A DNA stretch of 64,000 bases, taken from contig NZ_PDKB01000005.1 in the NCBI RefSeq assembly GCF_003316695.1, positions 62,001-126,000 on the forward strand, written 5' to 3'. The translations under genes and the position numbers were made by a program. Shown one piece after another: positions 1 to 8,281 of this stretch (position 1 is its first letter; each line of letters starts with the position of its first letter). Below the pieces are notes generated by a model. That model searched no databases. It was not told the DNA's origin and was given only the letters and a program-made list of their open reading frames with translations. The stretch comes from Aliarcobacter vitoriensis. Its GTDB lineage: Bacteria; Campylobacterota; Campylobacteria; Campylobacterales; Arcobacteraceae.

Positions 1-1
1 T

Positions 2-673
2 CCTCATCATACAGCGACAAAATCTTCAATTTTAGGTGGAACAAATTCAAAAATGGGCGAAGTTGCACTAAGCAACAATGGAATTTTATTTTTTGATGAA
101 TTACCACACTTTCCAAGTAATATTATAGAAGCTTTAAGAGAACCACTTGAAGATAATAAAATTTTAATCTCAAGAGTAAATAGTAAAGTGCTTTATGAAA
201 CAAAATTTATCTTTGTTTCAGCACTCAATCCTTGTCCTTGTGGAAATAGGCTCTCTAGTGTGAAAGAGTGTAGGTGCAATGAACTTGAAATTCAAAGATA
301 TAAAAATAGGCTTAGTGAACCATTTTTGGATAGGATTGATTTGTATTTGGTGATGAATGATAGTTTTAATGACAATAAAAATATCGTAAGTTCAGCCGAA
401 CTTCACGAAAGTGTTATAAAAGCTTTTATCAAACAAAAAAGTAGGGGACAAAAAGAGTTAAATGGAAAACTAAGTGATGAAGATATAAAAAAGTATTGTA
501 TTTTAGATGATGAAAGTAAAGAAATACTTGAAAAAGCAAGGATAAACTACTCACTATCTTTTAGAAGTATAAATAAAGTTTTAAAAGTAGCAAGAACTAT
601 TGCAGACTTGAATAACAATGATATTATCACTAAAAGTGATTTATTAAAAAGCTTAAATTTTAGAAGAAGGTAA
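2..673 (+). CDS. ComM/YifB-family Mg-chelatase-like AAA+ ATPase, 3' part only
   Basis: The reading frame is open to the left edge, so the gene begins outside the window and only about 223 C-terminal codons are present. The visible part holds a PHHT segment, a Walker B-like stretch (GILFFDELPHF), the family hallmark NPCPCG followed by a C.C pair, and the sensor region around DRIDLYLVM. The C-terminal helical Mg-chelatase domain follows (FRSINKVLKVARTIADL). This layout is typical of ComM/YifB, which acts as a branch-migration helicase in natural transformation in other bacteria. An internal ATG at 53 is not a start, because conserved family sequence lies before it. The next gene starts 2 nt after the stop, so they are probably co-transcribed. 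Confidence 0.88.
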   Translation, partial: PHHTATKSSILGGTNSKMGEVALSNNGILFFDELPHFPSNIIEALREPLEDNKILISRVNSKVLYETKFIFVSALNPCPCGNRLSSVKECRCNELEIQRYKNRLSEPFLDRIDLYLVMNDSFNDNKNIVSSAELHESVIKAFIKQKSRGQKELNGKLSDEDIKKYCILDDESKEILEKARINYSLSFRSINKVLKVARTIADLNNNDIITKSDLLKSLNFRRR

Positions 674-675
674 TA

Positions 676-1389
676 ATGATTGAAGATGAGAAAATAGATT
701 ATGATAAAAATCCAATTGAAATTAAAGATTATAATACTTTGTTTATGTTCTTAGTTAATATAAGTTTAATTCCGGTTTTAATATTTGTTTATATAAATCA
801 TAAATATAATCCAGGAGAAATTAGTGAAGCTTCATTGTATAGAAATTTATTTATTATTATTCCGTTTGCTATGAGTTTTTATATGGTACCTTATATAAAA
901 TCAAGAGGAAAGCGAAAAATAGTTTTAACTAATACTGATATTAAATTTATGCACGAAAACAAGATCATAGAAGAGATTAAAATTTCTGAAATAACAAATA
1001 TTAAGAAAACATATATTGATATGTATCATAAAAGCCAAAACTTAAAATCTTATCAAAGATTTGGGTTACTTATAGTTTTTCCTTTAATAGCAATACTCTC
1101 AGATTCTTATTATATATTATTGATTATTCCATTCATGCATATTTTTTTAGTAATTACAAAATATTTATTTCATAAATTAAAAGATGAAAATTATAAATAT
1201 AAATTTTTTGATGCAATATTAGTTTATTCTGGTGATAAATTTATAAATATTTTACCTACTACAAATAATGAATATGAAAAAGTTAGAAAATATTTTTTGG
1301 ATAAAAATTTAGGTGATATTCAGAATAAAAATATTTATTTTAAATTATTTGAACATTCATTTGAAAGAATAAAGTTTGATAGACACTAA
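676..1389 (+). CDS. Hypothetical integral membrane protein (237 aa)
   Basis: No family was recognised with certainty. Hydrophobic segments lie near residues 23-43, 55-75 and 130-165, the last long enough for a hairpin of two helices. Between the second and third is a polar stretch of about 50 residues (around KIVLTNTDIKF and ISEITNIKK) that looks like the strand pattern of bacterial PH-like domains in small membrane proteins; this is a guess from pattern only. The start is ATG, 2 nt after the ComM stop. The base composition is as AT-rich as its neighbours. No charged active-site cluster or metal motif is seen. Confidence 0.6.
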   Translation: MIEDEKIDYDKNPIEIKDYNTLFMFLVNISLIPVLIFVYINHKYNPGEISEASLYRNLFIIIPFAMSFYMVPYIKSRGKRKIVLTNTDIKFMHENKIIEEIKISEITNIKKTYIDMYHKSQNLKSYQRFGLLIVFPLIAILSDSYYILLIIPFMHIFLVITKYLFHKLKDENYKYKFFDAILVYSGDKFINILPTTNNEYEKVRKYFLDKNLGDIQNKNIYFKLFEHSFERIKFDRH

Positions 1390-1447
1390 TATAAAGCCTT
1401 ATAGAAATTATGTTACTATTACAACTATTTATTAAAAAAGGCAAATA

Positions 1448-2332
1448 ATGACAAAATGCGGATATGTTTCAGTTGTAGGACGACCAAATGCAGGTAAAAG
1501 TTCTCTTCTAAATTGGCTTGTTGGTGAAAAAATAGCGATGGTTTCACACAAAGCAAATGCTACAAGAAAAAGGTCAAATATCATAGTTATGCACGAAGAT
1601 GACCAAATTATATTTGTAGATACTCCAGGAATTCACGAAACAGAAAAACTTTTAAATCAGTTTATGTTAGATGAAGCATTAAAAGCTATGGGTGATTGTG
1701 ATTTGATACTATTTTTAGCTCCAGTTACTGATAGTTTAAAATATTATGAAGATTTTTTACAAAAAAATAAAAAAAATACAAAACACATATTACTTTTAAC
1801 AAAAATAGATTTTATAAACAATGATGAATTGATGGTAAAACTAAAAGAGTATGAAAAATATCAAGATAGATATGAGGCGATGATACCAATATCTATAAAA
1901 CGAGCTACAAAAAAATCTGATATTTTAGATGAGGTTGTGAAATATTTGCCAGAACATCCATATTTATTTGACCCAGAGATTATGACAACTGAACATTTAA
2001 GAGATATTTATAAAGAGTTTATAAGAGAATCAATTTTTGAAAATATTAGTGATGAAATACCTTATGAAGCTGATGTTGTTGTAAATAAAATAGAAGAAAA
2101 ATCAAATGTAGATGTGATAAAAGCTACAATTGTAGTGCAAAAAGATACCCAAAAAGGTATGATAATAGGAAAAGGTGCAACTGCCATAAAAAGAATAGGA
2201 AAAGATGCAAGAATAAAAATAGAAAAGCTTAGTGGTAAAAAGTGCTTTTTAGAACTTTTTGTAAGTGTTAAGAAAAACTGGACAAAAAATAAAGAAGCTT
2301 TAAAATCTATGGGTTACGAAATAGAGAATTAA
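1448..2332 (+). CDS. era: GTPase Era
   Basis: Era is a Ras-like GTPase that binds the 3' end of 16S rRNA and helps 30S subunit maturation. Seen here are the G1 P-loop GRPNAGKSS at residues 11-19, G3 DTPGIH, G4 TKID near residue 120, and a C-terminal KH RNA-binding domain with the GxxG loop (IIGKGATAIKRIG) after residue 200. The length of 294 aa is normal for Era. The start ATG at 1448 follows a purine-rich AAAAAAGGCAA site. The gene appears complete. Confidence 0.95.
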   Translation: MTKCGYVSVVGRPNAGKSSLLNWLVGEKIAMVSHKANATRKRSNIIVMHEDDQIIFVDTPGIHETEKLLNQFMLDEALKAMGDCDLILFLAPVTDSLKYYEDFLQKNKKNTKHILLLTKIDFINNDELMVKLKEYEKYQDRYEAMIPISIKRATKKSDILDEVVKYLPEHPYLFDPEIMTTEHLRDIYKEFIRESIFENISDEIPYEADVVVNKIEEKSNVDVIKATIVVQKDTQKGMIIGKGATAIKRIGKDARIKIEKLSGKKCFLELFVSVKKNWTKNKEALKSMGYEIEN

Positions 2333-2355
2333 TCTTAATTTCAAGATAGCTTAAA

Positions 2356-2361
2356 TATAAT
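2356..2361 (+). promoter_or_regulatory. Putative -10 element upstream of the GspL-like gene
   Basis: A perfect TATAAT lies about 36 nt before the ATG at 2397, in the only gap between era and the secretion operon. No convincing -35 is seen, which is common in Campylobacterota sigma-70 promoters. Confidence 0.4.
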
Positions 2362-2396
2362 TCAAATGTTTGCTCTATATTTTCTAGGGGATAAAT

Positions 2397-3281
2397 ATGA
2401 CTACATTTGCTTTATCAAAAGATATTTTTGTTTTTGAGGTCGAAACTAGCGAAAAAATAGATGAAAGATATTTAAAAAATTTTGTCTTATCTAATCTAAA
2501 ATTAAAAAATATCAATTTAAATCCAAACAATACTATATATATAAATTTTATTGAAAATATAAAAGAGTATCAGTTTTTTATAATAGATAATAGTTTTAAA
2601 TATTTTGAATTTGAAGCTTTTTACTCTATTTATAAAAATAAAAAAGTTAATGGATTTGAACTTTTTATTTGTGATGATTTCTTTGTTATTTTTAAAGACT
2701 CATCATTTTATTACTACCAAAAAATAAGCCAGAATATAAATCAAGATGATTTTTTACAATTTTTAGATAAAAAATTTAAAATAAAAATAGAAAAAATCCA
2801 TCAGATAAATAGTGATATTTTAAAAGATTTTAAAAATGAATTTCTAAAAACAGTTCCTAAAAAATACTCAAAAGAACCATTAAAAAAGATTGAACTAAAA
2901 AGAGATTGGAGTTTTTATATATATATTTTCTATATTTTTATAGTTATTTTTTGTTCATATTATTACTATGAAAATAGTCTAAAAGTAGAAGAGAAAATAG
3001 AAAATATAGTCAATATTGAAGATATAAAAGAACAATATGCTTTTAGAAGTTTTGAAGATAGTTTTTATGAAATTCTAAAAAATATTGATAAAAATGGAAT
3101 TGTTTTGATATCTTTTGAATTTAGGCAAAATATGGCAAAAATTGTTCTAAATTCACAAAAAAAAGAGAATATAAATCTTTTTTTAGAAAATTGCAAAAAT
3201 GTATTTTCATCTTCTATAAATTTTATTGAAGATAGTAAAACTTTTGAGGCTACAATAGATGTTGAATTCAGTCAAAAATAG
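2397..3281 (+). CDS. GspL/PilM-PilN-like bitopic membrane protein of a type II secretion/competence system
   Basis: The protein (294 aa) has about 165 cytoplasmic residues, one strongly hydrophobic segment near residues 171-192, then about 100 periplasmic residues. The periplasmic part has an alternating strand-helix pattern compatible with a ferredoxin-like fold. Sequence identity to a named family is not evident; the assignment rests on topology and on its place directly before a GspM-like gene, a GspE ATPase and a GspF platform protein. In Campylobacter jejuni the comparable positions hold the competence genes ctsP/ctsX. A GGGG Shine-Dalgarno precedes the ATG. It overlaps the next gene by 23 nt, which suggests translational coupling. 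Confidence 0.55.
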   Translation: MTTFALSKDIFVFEVETSEKIDERYLKNFVLSNLKLKNINLNPNNTIYINFIENIKEYQFFIIDNSFKYFEFEAFYSIYKNKKVNGFELFICDDFFVIFKDSSFYYYQKISQNINQDDFLQFLDKKFKIKIEKIHQINSDILKDFKNEFLKTVPKKYSKEPLKKIELKRDWSFYIYIFYIFIVIFCSYYYYENSLKVEEKIENIVNIEDIKEQYAFRSFEDSFYEILKNIDKNGIVLISFEFRQNMAKIVLNSQKKENINLFLENCKNVFSSSINFIEDSKTFEATIDVEFSQK

Positions 3282-3978
3282 CTTTGAAACAAGTAGTTTA
3301 AAAATCAAAATAGAGCTTTATATACTACCTATATTGGTTTTGTTATTAATATATATTTTATTTTATCAACAAAATAGTGAAGATTTTGCCCAAGCTCAAA
3401 ATATAGAATTAATAAATCTTGAAAATAAAAAATATGATAAATCAACATTAGAACTTTTAAATGATATTGAAGAAATAGCAAAACAGAACAATGTTTTTAT
3501 CCAAAAAAGTGAAAATAGCAAAGATGATATTTTTTTACAAGCAAAATCAAAAAAGAGTGATTTATTAAATTTTTTACATAAGATAGAAATTCTAAATAAT
3601 TTTACAAATATTTATAGTTTGAGTTTAAAAAAAGTTGGATTTGATGATTATTTATTTGATTTAAGAATAGATATATCAAAGTTTTATATCAAAAAAATAG
3701 AACAAAAATATTTGCTCAAAAATGATGAAATAACAGAAACTATTGAAGATATAAAAGAAGAAAAAATAGATTTAGGAAATAGTCAAAAAATTGATTTTGA
3801 AATTGGTGCAATAGTTGGAAAATATGCTTTTATAAATAATACTTGGGTGGAATTGAACGACTATATATCTAATTACAAACTTGATTTTATAAGTAGAGAT
3901 TTTGTTTTATTAAAAAAAGATGAAAATATTATAAAATTGGAGGTAAATAGTATTGAGTATTTTAAAAATTCTAATTGA
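3259..3978 (+). CDS. GspM/PilO-like bitopic membrane protein (239 aa)
   Basis: A short cytoplasmic N-terminus of about 18 residues is followed by one transmembrane helix (around IELYILPILVLLLIYILF) and a periplasmic part with helix then strand-rich character. That is the topology of GspM/PilO, which pairs with GspL/PilN in the inner-membrane platform. No unique motif proves the family. The gene lies inside a tight operon, overlapping both the gene before it and the GspE start after it. A GAGG lies upstream of the ATG at 3259; an in-frame TTG at 3262 is an alternative. CtsX of C. jejuni, a bitopic membrane protein needed for transformation, would be the nearest positional analogue. Confidence 0.5.
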   Translation: MLNSVKNSFETSSLKIKIELYILPILVLLLIYILFYQQNSEDFAQAQNIELINLENKKYDKSTLELLNDIEEIAKQNNVFIQKSENSKDDIFLQAKSKKSDLLNFLHKIEILNNFTNIYSLSLKKVGFDDYLFDLRIDISKFYIKKIEQKYLLKNDEITETIEDIKEEKIDLGNSQKIDFEIGAIVGKYAFINNTWVELNDYISNYKLDFISRDFVLLKKDENIIKLEVNSIEYFKNSN

Positions 3979-5311
3979 TTACTCTTTATTTGAAAAATAT
4001 GATCAAGAGTATTTTATAAAAAATTTGATTATTCCGATTTGTGAAGATAGTATTAGTTTGAAATTTGCAGTTTGTAAAAACTCAAATTTAACAACTATAA
4101 AAGATGATTTTGTAAAACTTTTGACTTATGTTGAAGTTGATGAATTTGAGATTTTATTTATATTATCAAATTTAGAAAGTAGAAAAAATCTATACAAAAT
4201 TGCACAAAAATCAACAATTCAAAATAGTTCTGAAAAATATACTGTACAGTTTTTAGATGAACTTATTTTATATTCAATAGAACAAAGAGCAAGTGATATT
4301 CATATTGAAAAATTTAAAGATTTAGTATTGTTTAAATTTAGGGTTGATGGGAGATTGAAAATATTTTTTAGTTTTGAAGCTGAATTTCTTAAAATATTTT
4401 CATCTTTTGTCAAACTTATATCGAATTTGGATATGACACAAACACGCCTTGCTCTTGATGGTAGATTTACACGATATATTGATGATAAAAAATATGATTT
4501 TAGGCTTTCAACCATGCCAACAATAGACGCTGAATCAATAGTTTTAAGAATTTTAGACAATAAAAACATAGATAAAAATCTTCAAACTTTAGGTTTGAGT
4601 GAAGATATATACTCTACACTTTTTGATGTTTTAAAACTAACTCAAGGTTTGATTTTGATATCTGGTCCAACAGGAAGTGGTAAGACTACAACTTTATACT
4701 CTATTTTAAAAGAGTTAAATAGTGATGAAAAAAAGATAATAACAGTTGAAGACCCCATTGAATATAAAATAGATAGTATAAATCAAGTACCTATAAACAA
4801 TAAAGTAGGGCTTAGTTTTGAAGTTGTTTTAAAAAATATTTTAAGGCAAGATCCCGATATCATTTTTATTGGAGAAATAAGAGATAAATTTTCTCTTGAT
4901 ATTGCACTCCAATCTTCACTTACAGGGCATTTGGTACTAGCTAGTATTCACTCTTCAAACTGTTTGGAAACAATCACAAGATTGATTGATTTAAAAGCAG
5001 ATCCTTTTTTAATATCTACAACTTTAAAAGCTATTATGGCTCAAAGATTGGTTTTGACTTATTGCAAAAGTTGTATGGCAAGTGGTTGTAAAAAGTGTAA
5101 TTTTACAAAATTTTATGATAGAAGTTCCATAGCTGAAATTTTAAAAGTTGATGAAAAAATATCATCTTTGATTTTTCAAAAAGCAAGTTTAAATGAGTTT
5201 AAAGAGTATTTAAAAACTATCAATTTTAAAACAATGCTTGATGATGGAAAAGAAAAAGTTGATAAAAAGATTACAAATATTGATGAAGTTTACAAAGTGG
5301 TAAACTTTTGA
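3953..5311 (+). CDS. GspE/PilB-family secretion ATPase (CtsE-like)
   Basis: This is a type II secretion/type IV pilus assembly ATPase, the motor that drives pseudopilus assembly at the inner membrane. It shows an N-terminal adaptor of about 90 residues, the RASDIHIE motif opening the N2E domain, Walker A GPTGSGKTTT near residue 237, an Asp box (TVEDPIE), Walker B RQDPDIIFIGEIRD and a His box around LVLASIHSS. A four-cysteine zinc motif follows (CKSC...GCKKC). The length of 452 aa is at the short end for the family. The start is probably TTG at 3953, with GGAGG nine bases upstream and a 26-nt overlap with the preceding gene. The following GspF gene overlaps its stop by 4 nt. Confidence 0.92.
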   Translation: MSILKILIDYSLFEKYDQEYFIKNLIIPICEDSISLKFAVCKNSNLTTIKDDFVKLLTYVEVDEFEILFILSNLESRKNLYKIAQKSTIQNSSEKYTVQFLDELILYSIEQRASDIHIEKFKDLVLFKFRVDGRLKIFFSFEAEFLKIFSSFVKLISNLDMTQTRLALDGRFTRYIDDKKYDFRLSTMPTIDAESIVLRILDNKNIDKNLQTLGLSEDIYSTLFDVLKLTQGLILISGPTGSGKTTTLYSILKELNSDEKKIITVEDPIEYKIDSINQVPINNKVGLSFEVVLKNILRQDPDIIFIGEIRDKFSLDIALQSSLTGHLVLASIHSSNCLETITRLIDLKADPFLISTTLKAIMAQRLVLTYCKSCMASGCKKCNFTKFYDRSSIAEILKVDEKISSLIFQKASLNEFKEYLKTINFKTMLDDGKEKVDKKITNIDEVYKVVNF

Positions 5312-6489
5312 TGAAAAAATATAAAATCAAATATCAAGAAAATGGACAAATAAAAACTAAAATTGTAACAAATACAGAACTAGAAGAACAAAAAATATCT
5401 AAAAATATTTTGGATATTAAAGAGCAAAAAAGTTTTAATTTAAACAAAAAAATCACAATTGATGAAAAAAATTTGAAAGATATATTTTATGAATTGAATT
5501 TGATGCTAAAAGCAAATATAAATATAAGTGATGCCTTGGAAATTTTGATAAAAAATAGAAAAGATAAAAATATTATAGATTTTTTGCAAACTATAAATTA
5601 CTCTTTATCAAATTCAAAGCCTATAAAAAATGAGTTAGATAGATTTAAAATAGATACAAACATAAAATCTTTTTTAGAAATTTCTCAAAATAGTTCAAAT
5701 TTAAGTTTGAGTATTGAAGCAATTTATATTTTTTTAAATGAGTCAATATTGATGAAAAAGAGTTTTTATAAAGCTATTTCATACCCTATATTTTTAAGTT
5801 TTAGTTTTATTGCTTCAATTATTGCTATATTTTTGATAGTTGTACCAAATTTTAAATCTATTTTTGCACAAGCTGGAAATCATTTACCACTTGCTACAAA
5901 AATCTTACTTTATATGGAATATTTTTTTAGAGAGTATTTTATTTTTTTAATATTAACTCCAATTTTACTCATACTTTTTTATATCTTTCTTTCTAAATAT
6001 AGCACAAGATTCAATTTTCTTGTAACCAAAATGTTATTGAAGAATATTCCATTAATAAGAAAAATATACCTAAATTTCGAGTTATATAAACTATTTTTGG
6101 TTATAGACATAATGCAAAAATCAAAATATGAGTTTCATAAAGCTTTTCAAACTGCACATCTTTTATTAAAAAACAAATATTTGTTGGATAAAATATATAG
6201 TATTAATAATTTGTTAGAAAATGGAAAAACCATTAGCTATTCATTTAGTAAATCAGAAATTTTTGATGATATTGTTTTAAATCTTTTAAATACAGGAGAA
6301 GTTTCAAACTCTTTGGAACTTACTATTTGTGAGATTAAAAAGATTTATAAGAATAGATTTGATGATAGCGTAAATTTTTTAATTTTATTGATACAACCAA
6401 TATTTCTAATATTTATGGCGTGTTTAATTCTTTTCATTGTAATTGCAATATTTACGCCAATTTGGGATATGGGAAGTATGATTCAATAA
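5308..6489 (+). CDS. GspF/PilC-family inner-membrane platform protein (CtsF-like)
   Basis: The protein (393 aa) is a polytopic platform subunit of a type II secretion/competence machine. Two repeated GspF domains are visible, each a helical cytoplasmic bundle followed by hydrophobic helices: one near residues 158-190, a pair near 210-235, and one near 360-385. Segments such as LNLMLKANINISDALEIL, and the late LNTGEVSNSLE before the final helix, are family-typical. The ATG overlaps the GspE stop by 4 nt (ATGA). No secretin or pseudopilin gene is seen in the window, so the rest of the machine must lie elsewhere. Confidence 0.88.
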   Translation: MMKKYKIKYQENGQIKTKIVTNTELEEQKISKNILDIKEQKSFNLNKKITIDEKNLKDIFYELNLMLKANINISDALEILIKNRKDKNIIDFLQTINYSLSNSKPIKNELDRFKIDTNIKSFLEISQNSSNLSLSIEAIYIFLNESILMKKSFYKAISYPIFLSFSFIASIIAIFLIVVPNFKSIFAQAGNHLPLATKILLYMEYFFREYFIFLILTPILLILFYIFLSKYSTRFNFLVTKMLLKNIPLIRKIYLNFELYKLFLVIDIMQKSKYEFHKAFQTAHLLLKNKYLLDKIYSINNLLENGKTISYSFSKSEIFDDIVLNLLNTGEVSNSLELTICEIKKIYKNRFDDSVNFLILLIQPIFLIFMACLILFIVIAIFTPIWDMGSMIQ

Positions 6490-6500
6490 AGGAGCGTATA

Positions 6501-7451
6501 TTGATAAATTGTTATTTAAAAAAAGACAATAGGCTCACAGTAGTTGAAGGGATTGATTTTATCAGTAATGATGAAGATAAAAGTAGTGTTATTTGGATAG
6601 ATATGCTTTTCCCAACAACAAGTGAAGTAAGAGCTGTTGAGGAACTTTTTGATATGAAGTTTCCTACAAAACAAGAAACAGAAGAGATAGAACTAAGTTC
6701 TAGGTATTGGGAAGAAGATAATAGAATTGAGATAAATAGTTATTTCTTGATCAATGATAAAAATGAACCTATCAATGAAACGGTATCTTTTATTCTTCAA
6801 GAAAAACTTTTAATATCTGTTAGATATAAGAATTTGGCAAGTTTTAGTACTTTTACGAAAAGATTATTAGCTAGTCCAAGAGAGTATAAAAATGGTTATT
6901 CAATTTTTTGTCAAATCATCGATATTAGAATCGATGCTGATGCTGATATTATTGAAAACTTAAGTAAAGATATAACGGTTTTGAGAAAAAAAGTATTTCA
7001 TGATGATTCAGATACTGAAGATATTTTGGAAAAAATATCTACTTTTGAAGATTTGAATATGAAAATAAGAGAAAATCTTACAGATAAGCAAAGAATTCTA
7101 AATTCTTTGATAAAATCTCAAAAATTTGTAGATGAGAAAAAAGAGATACCAATAATGTTAAAAGATATTAAATCTTTGATTGAACATACAAATTTTAATT
7201 TTGAAAGATTAGATTATTTACAAAATATCTTTGTTGGACTTTTGAGTGTACAACAAAATAAAGTTATTAAAATATTTACAATTGTAAATGTTATTTTCTT
7301 ACCACCAACGCTAATAGCGAGTATTTATGGAATGAACTTTGTAAATATGCCAGAATTAAATTGGGAATATGGTTATCTTTTCTCAATAGGAATTATGGTT
7401 TTAGCAGCAGTTAGTCCATTGATAATATTTAAGAAAAAAGGATGGATCTAA
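6501..7451 (+). CDS. corA: CorA-family magnesium/cobalt transporter
   Basis: CorA forms a pentameric Mg2+ channel. The C-terminus carries the diagnostic YGMNF signature after a first transmembrane helix, then NMPELNWEYGY and a second helix ending in KKKGW; the remainder is the large cytoplasmic funnel. I place the start at TTG 6501, preceded by AAAGGAG at 6488-6494. This gives 316 aa, the size of E. coli CorA. A longer open frame back to 6420 would overlap gspF by 70 nt and adds residues without family character. It may be transcribed with the gspEF operon, as only 11 nt separate them. Confidence 0.92.
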   Translation: MINCYLKKDNRLTVVEGIDFISNDEDKSSVIWIDMLFPTTSEVRAVEELFDMKFPTKQETEEIELSSRYWEEDNRIEINSYFLINDKNEPINETVSFILQEKLLISVRYKNLASFSTFTKRLLASPREYKNGYSIFCQIIDIRIDADADIIENLSKDITVLRKKVFHDDSDTEDILEKISTFEDLNMKIRENLTDKQRILNSLIKSQKFVDEKKEIPIMLKDIKSLIEHTNFNFERLDYLQNIFVGLLSVQQNKVIKIFTIVNVIFLPPTLIASIYGMNFVNMPELNWEYGYLFSIGIMVLAAVSPLIIFKKKGWI

Positions 7452-7478
7452 TTTTAAATATGAAAGGAATAAATTTTT

Positions 7479-8054
7479 ATGAATAATGAGATAAATTTCG
7501 AAAATGCAGTAAAAAATATTTTAGAGTATGTTGGAGAAGATATAAATAGAGAAGGTTTACTTGATACTCCAAAGCGTGTTAGAAAAGCTTATGAGTTTAT
7601 GTTTAGTGGATATCAATTGAATCCAAAAGAAATCATACAAAAAGCACTCTTTACATCAACAAATGATGAGATGGTTGTTGTAAAAGATATAGAGTTTTAC
7701 TCTTTTTGTGAGCATCATATGTTGCCTATTATTGGTAAAGCACATGTTGCATATATTCCAAATGGAAAAGTTGTAGGGCTTTCTAAAATCCCAAGAGTTG
7801 TAGATGTTTTTGCAAGACGACTTCAAATTCAAGAGCAGATGACAGAACAAATCTGTGAAGCTTTAAATGAACACTTAAAACCAAAAGGTGTTGCAGTTAT
7901 GATAGATGCAAGACATATGTGTATGGAAATGAGAGGAGTTGAAAAAATCTGTTCTACAACAGTAACTTCATCTTTAAGAGGACTTTTTAAAAGTGATAAA
8001 AAAACAAAAGATGAGTTTTTATCAATCGTAGCTTCTTCATCTTTTCGTAAATAA
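7479..8054 (+). CDS. folE: GTP cyclohydrolase I
   Basis: FolE converts GTP to 7,8-dihydroneopterin triphosphate, the first step of folate (and often queuosine) biosynthesis. The zinc and catalytic motifs are present: [19 protein letters not shown], then [17 protein letters not shown], and the late HMCMEMRGV that supplies the second zinc cysteine. The length of 191 aa is normal for bacterial FolE. An AAAGGAA site precedes the ATG. folK lies far away at about 51.5 kb, so folate genes are not clustered here. A strong hairpin follows the stop. Confidence 0.95.
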   Translation: MNNEINFENAVKNILEYVGEDINREGLLDTPKRVRKAYEFMFSGYQLNPKEIIQKALFTSTNDEMVVVKDIEFYSFCEHHMLPIIGKAHVAYIPNGKVVGLSKIPRVVDVFARRLQIQEQMTEQICEALNEHLKPKGVAVMIDARHMCMEMRGVEKICSTTVTSSLRGLFKSDKKTKDEFLSIVASSSFRK

Positions 8055-8062
8055 AACTATTC

Positions 8063-8092
8063 AAACTTTTTTCTATTTTTAGAAAAAAGTTT
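8063..8092 (+). terminator. Rho-independent terminator after folE
   Basis: A perfect 12-bp inverted repeat (AAACTTTTTTCT / AGAAAAAAGTTT) with a 6-nt loop begins 9 nt after the folE stop and runs into a T-rich tail. Confidence 0.75.
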
Positions 8093-8156
8093 TTAGTTTT
8101 ACTTTTTTATAATCCAAGTAATCTAAAAATAAAAATAACTAATTTCATCTATTTTT

Positions 8157-8171
8157 GTTACCAAAGGTAAC
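8157..8171. promoter_or_regulatory. 15-bp perfect dyad upstream of the TonB receptor (candidate operator)
   Basis: GTTACC-AAA-GGTAAC is a perfect inverted repeat 111 nt before the receptor ATG, in a 226-nt gap that also holds the folE terminator. It does not resemble a Fur box. A second weaker dyad (GAGAA/TTCTC, 8244-8258) lies nearer the start, next to an ACTATATAG that could serve as a -10. The binding protein, if any, is unknown. Confidence 0.4.
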
Positions 8172-8281
8172 TCTGGCTAACAAATTTCAAAATTCTTTTG
8201 CAAAAATTGTCCATTTTTTTCAAGTTAATCGTCTTACTATATAGAGAAACAAATTCTCAAAATTAATACAAAGGATTTAGG

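Noticed and set aside
6420-6500. Longer corA start overlapping gspF
   Set aside because: The extra residues are the out-of-frame shadow of the GspF C-terminus, and a strong Shine-Dalgarno precedes TTG 6501.
8101-8281. Fur box upstream of the receptor
   Set aside because: No stretch close to the GATAATGATAATCATTATC-type consensus was found in the gap.
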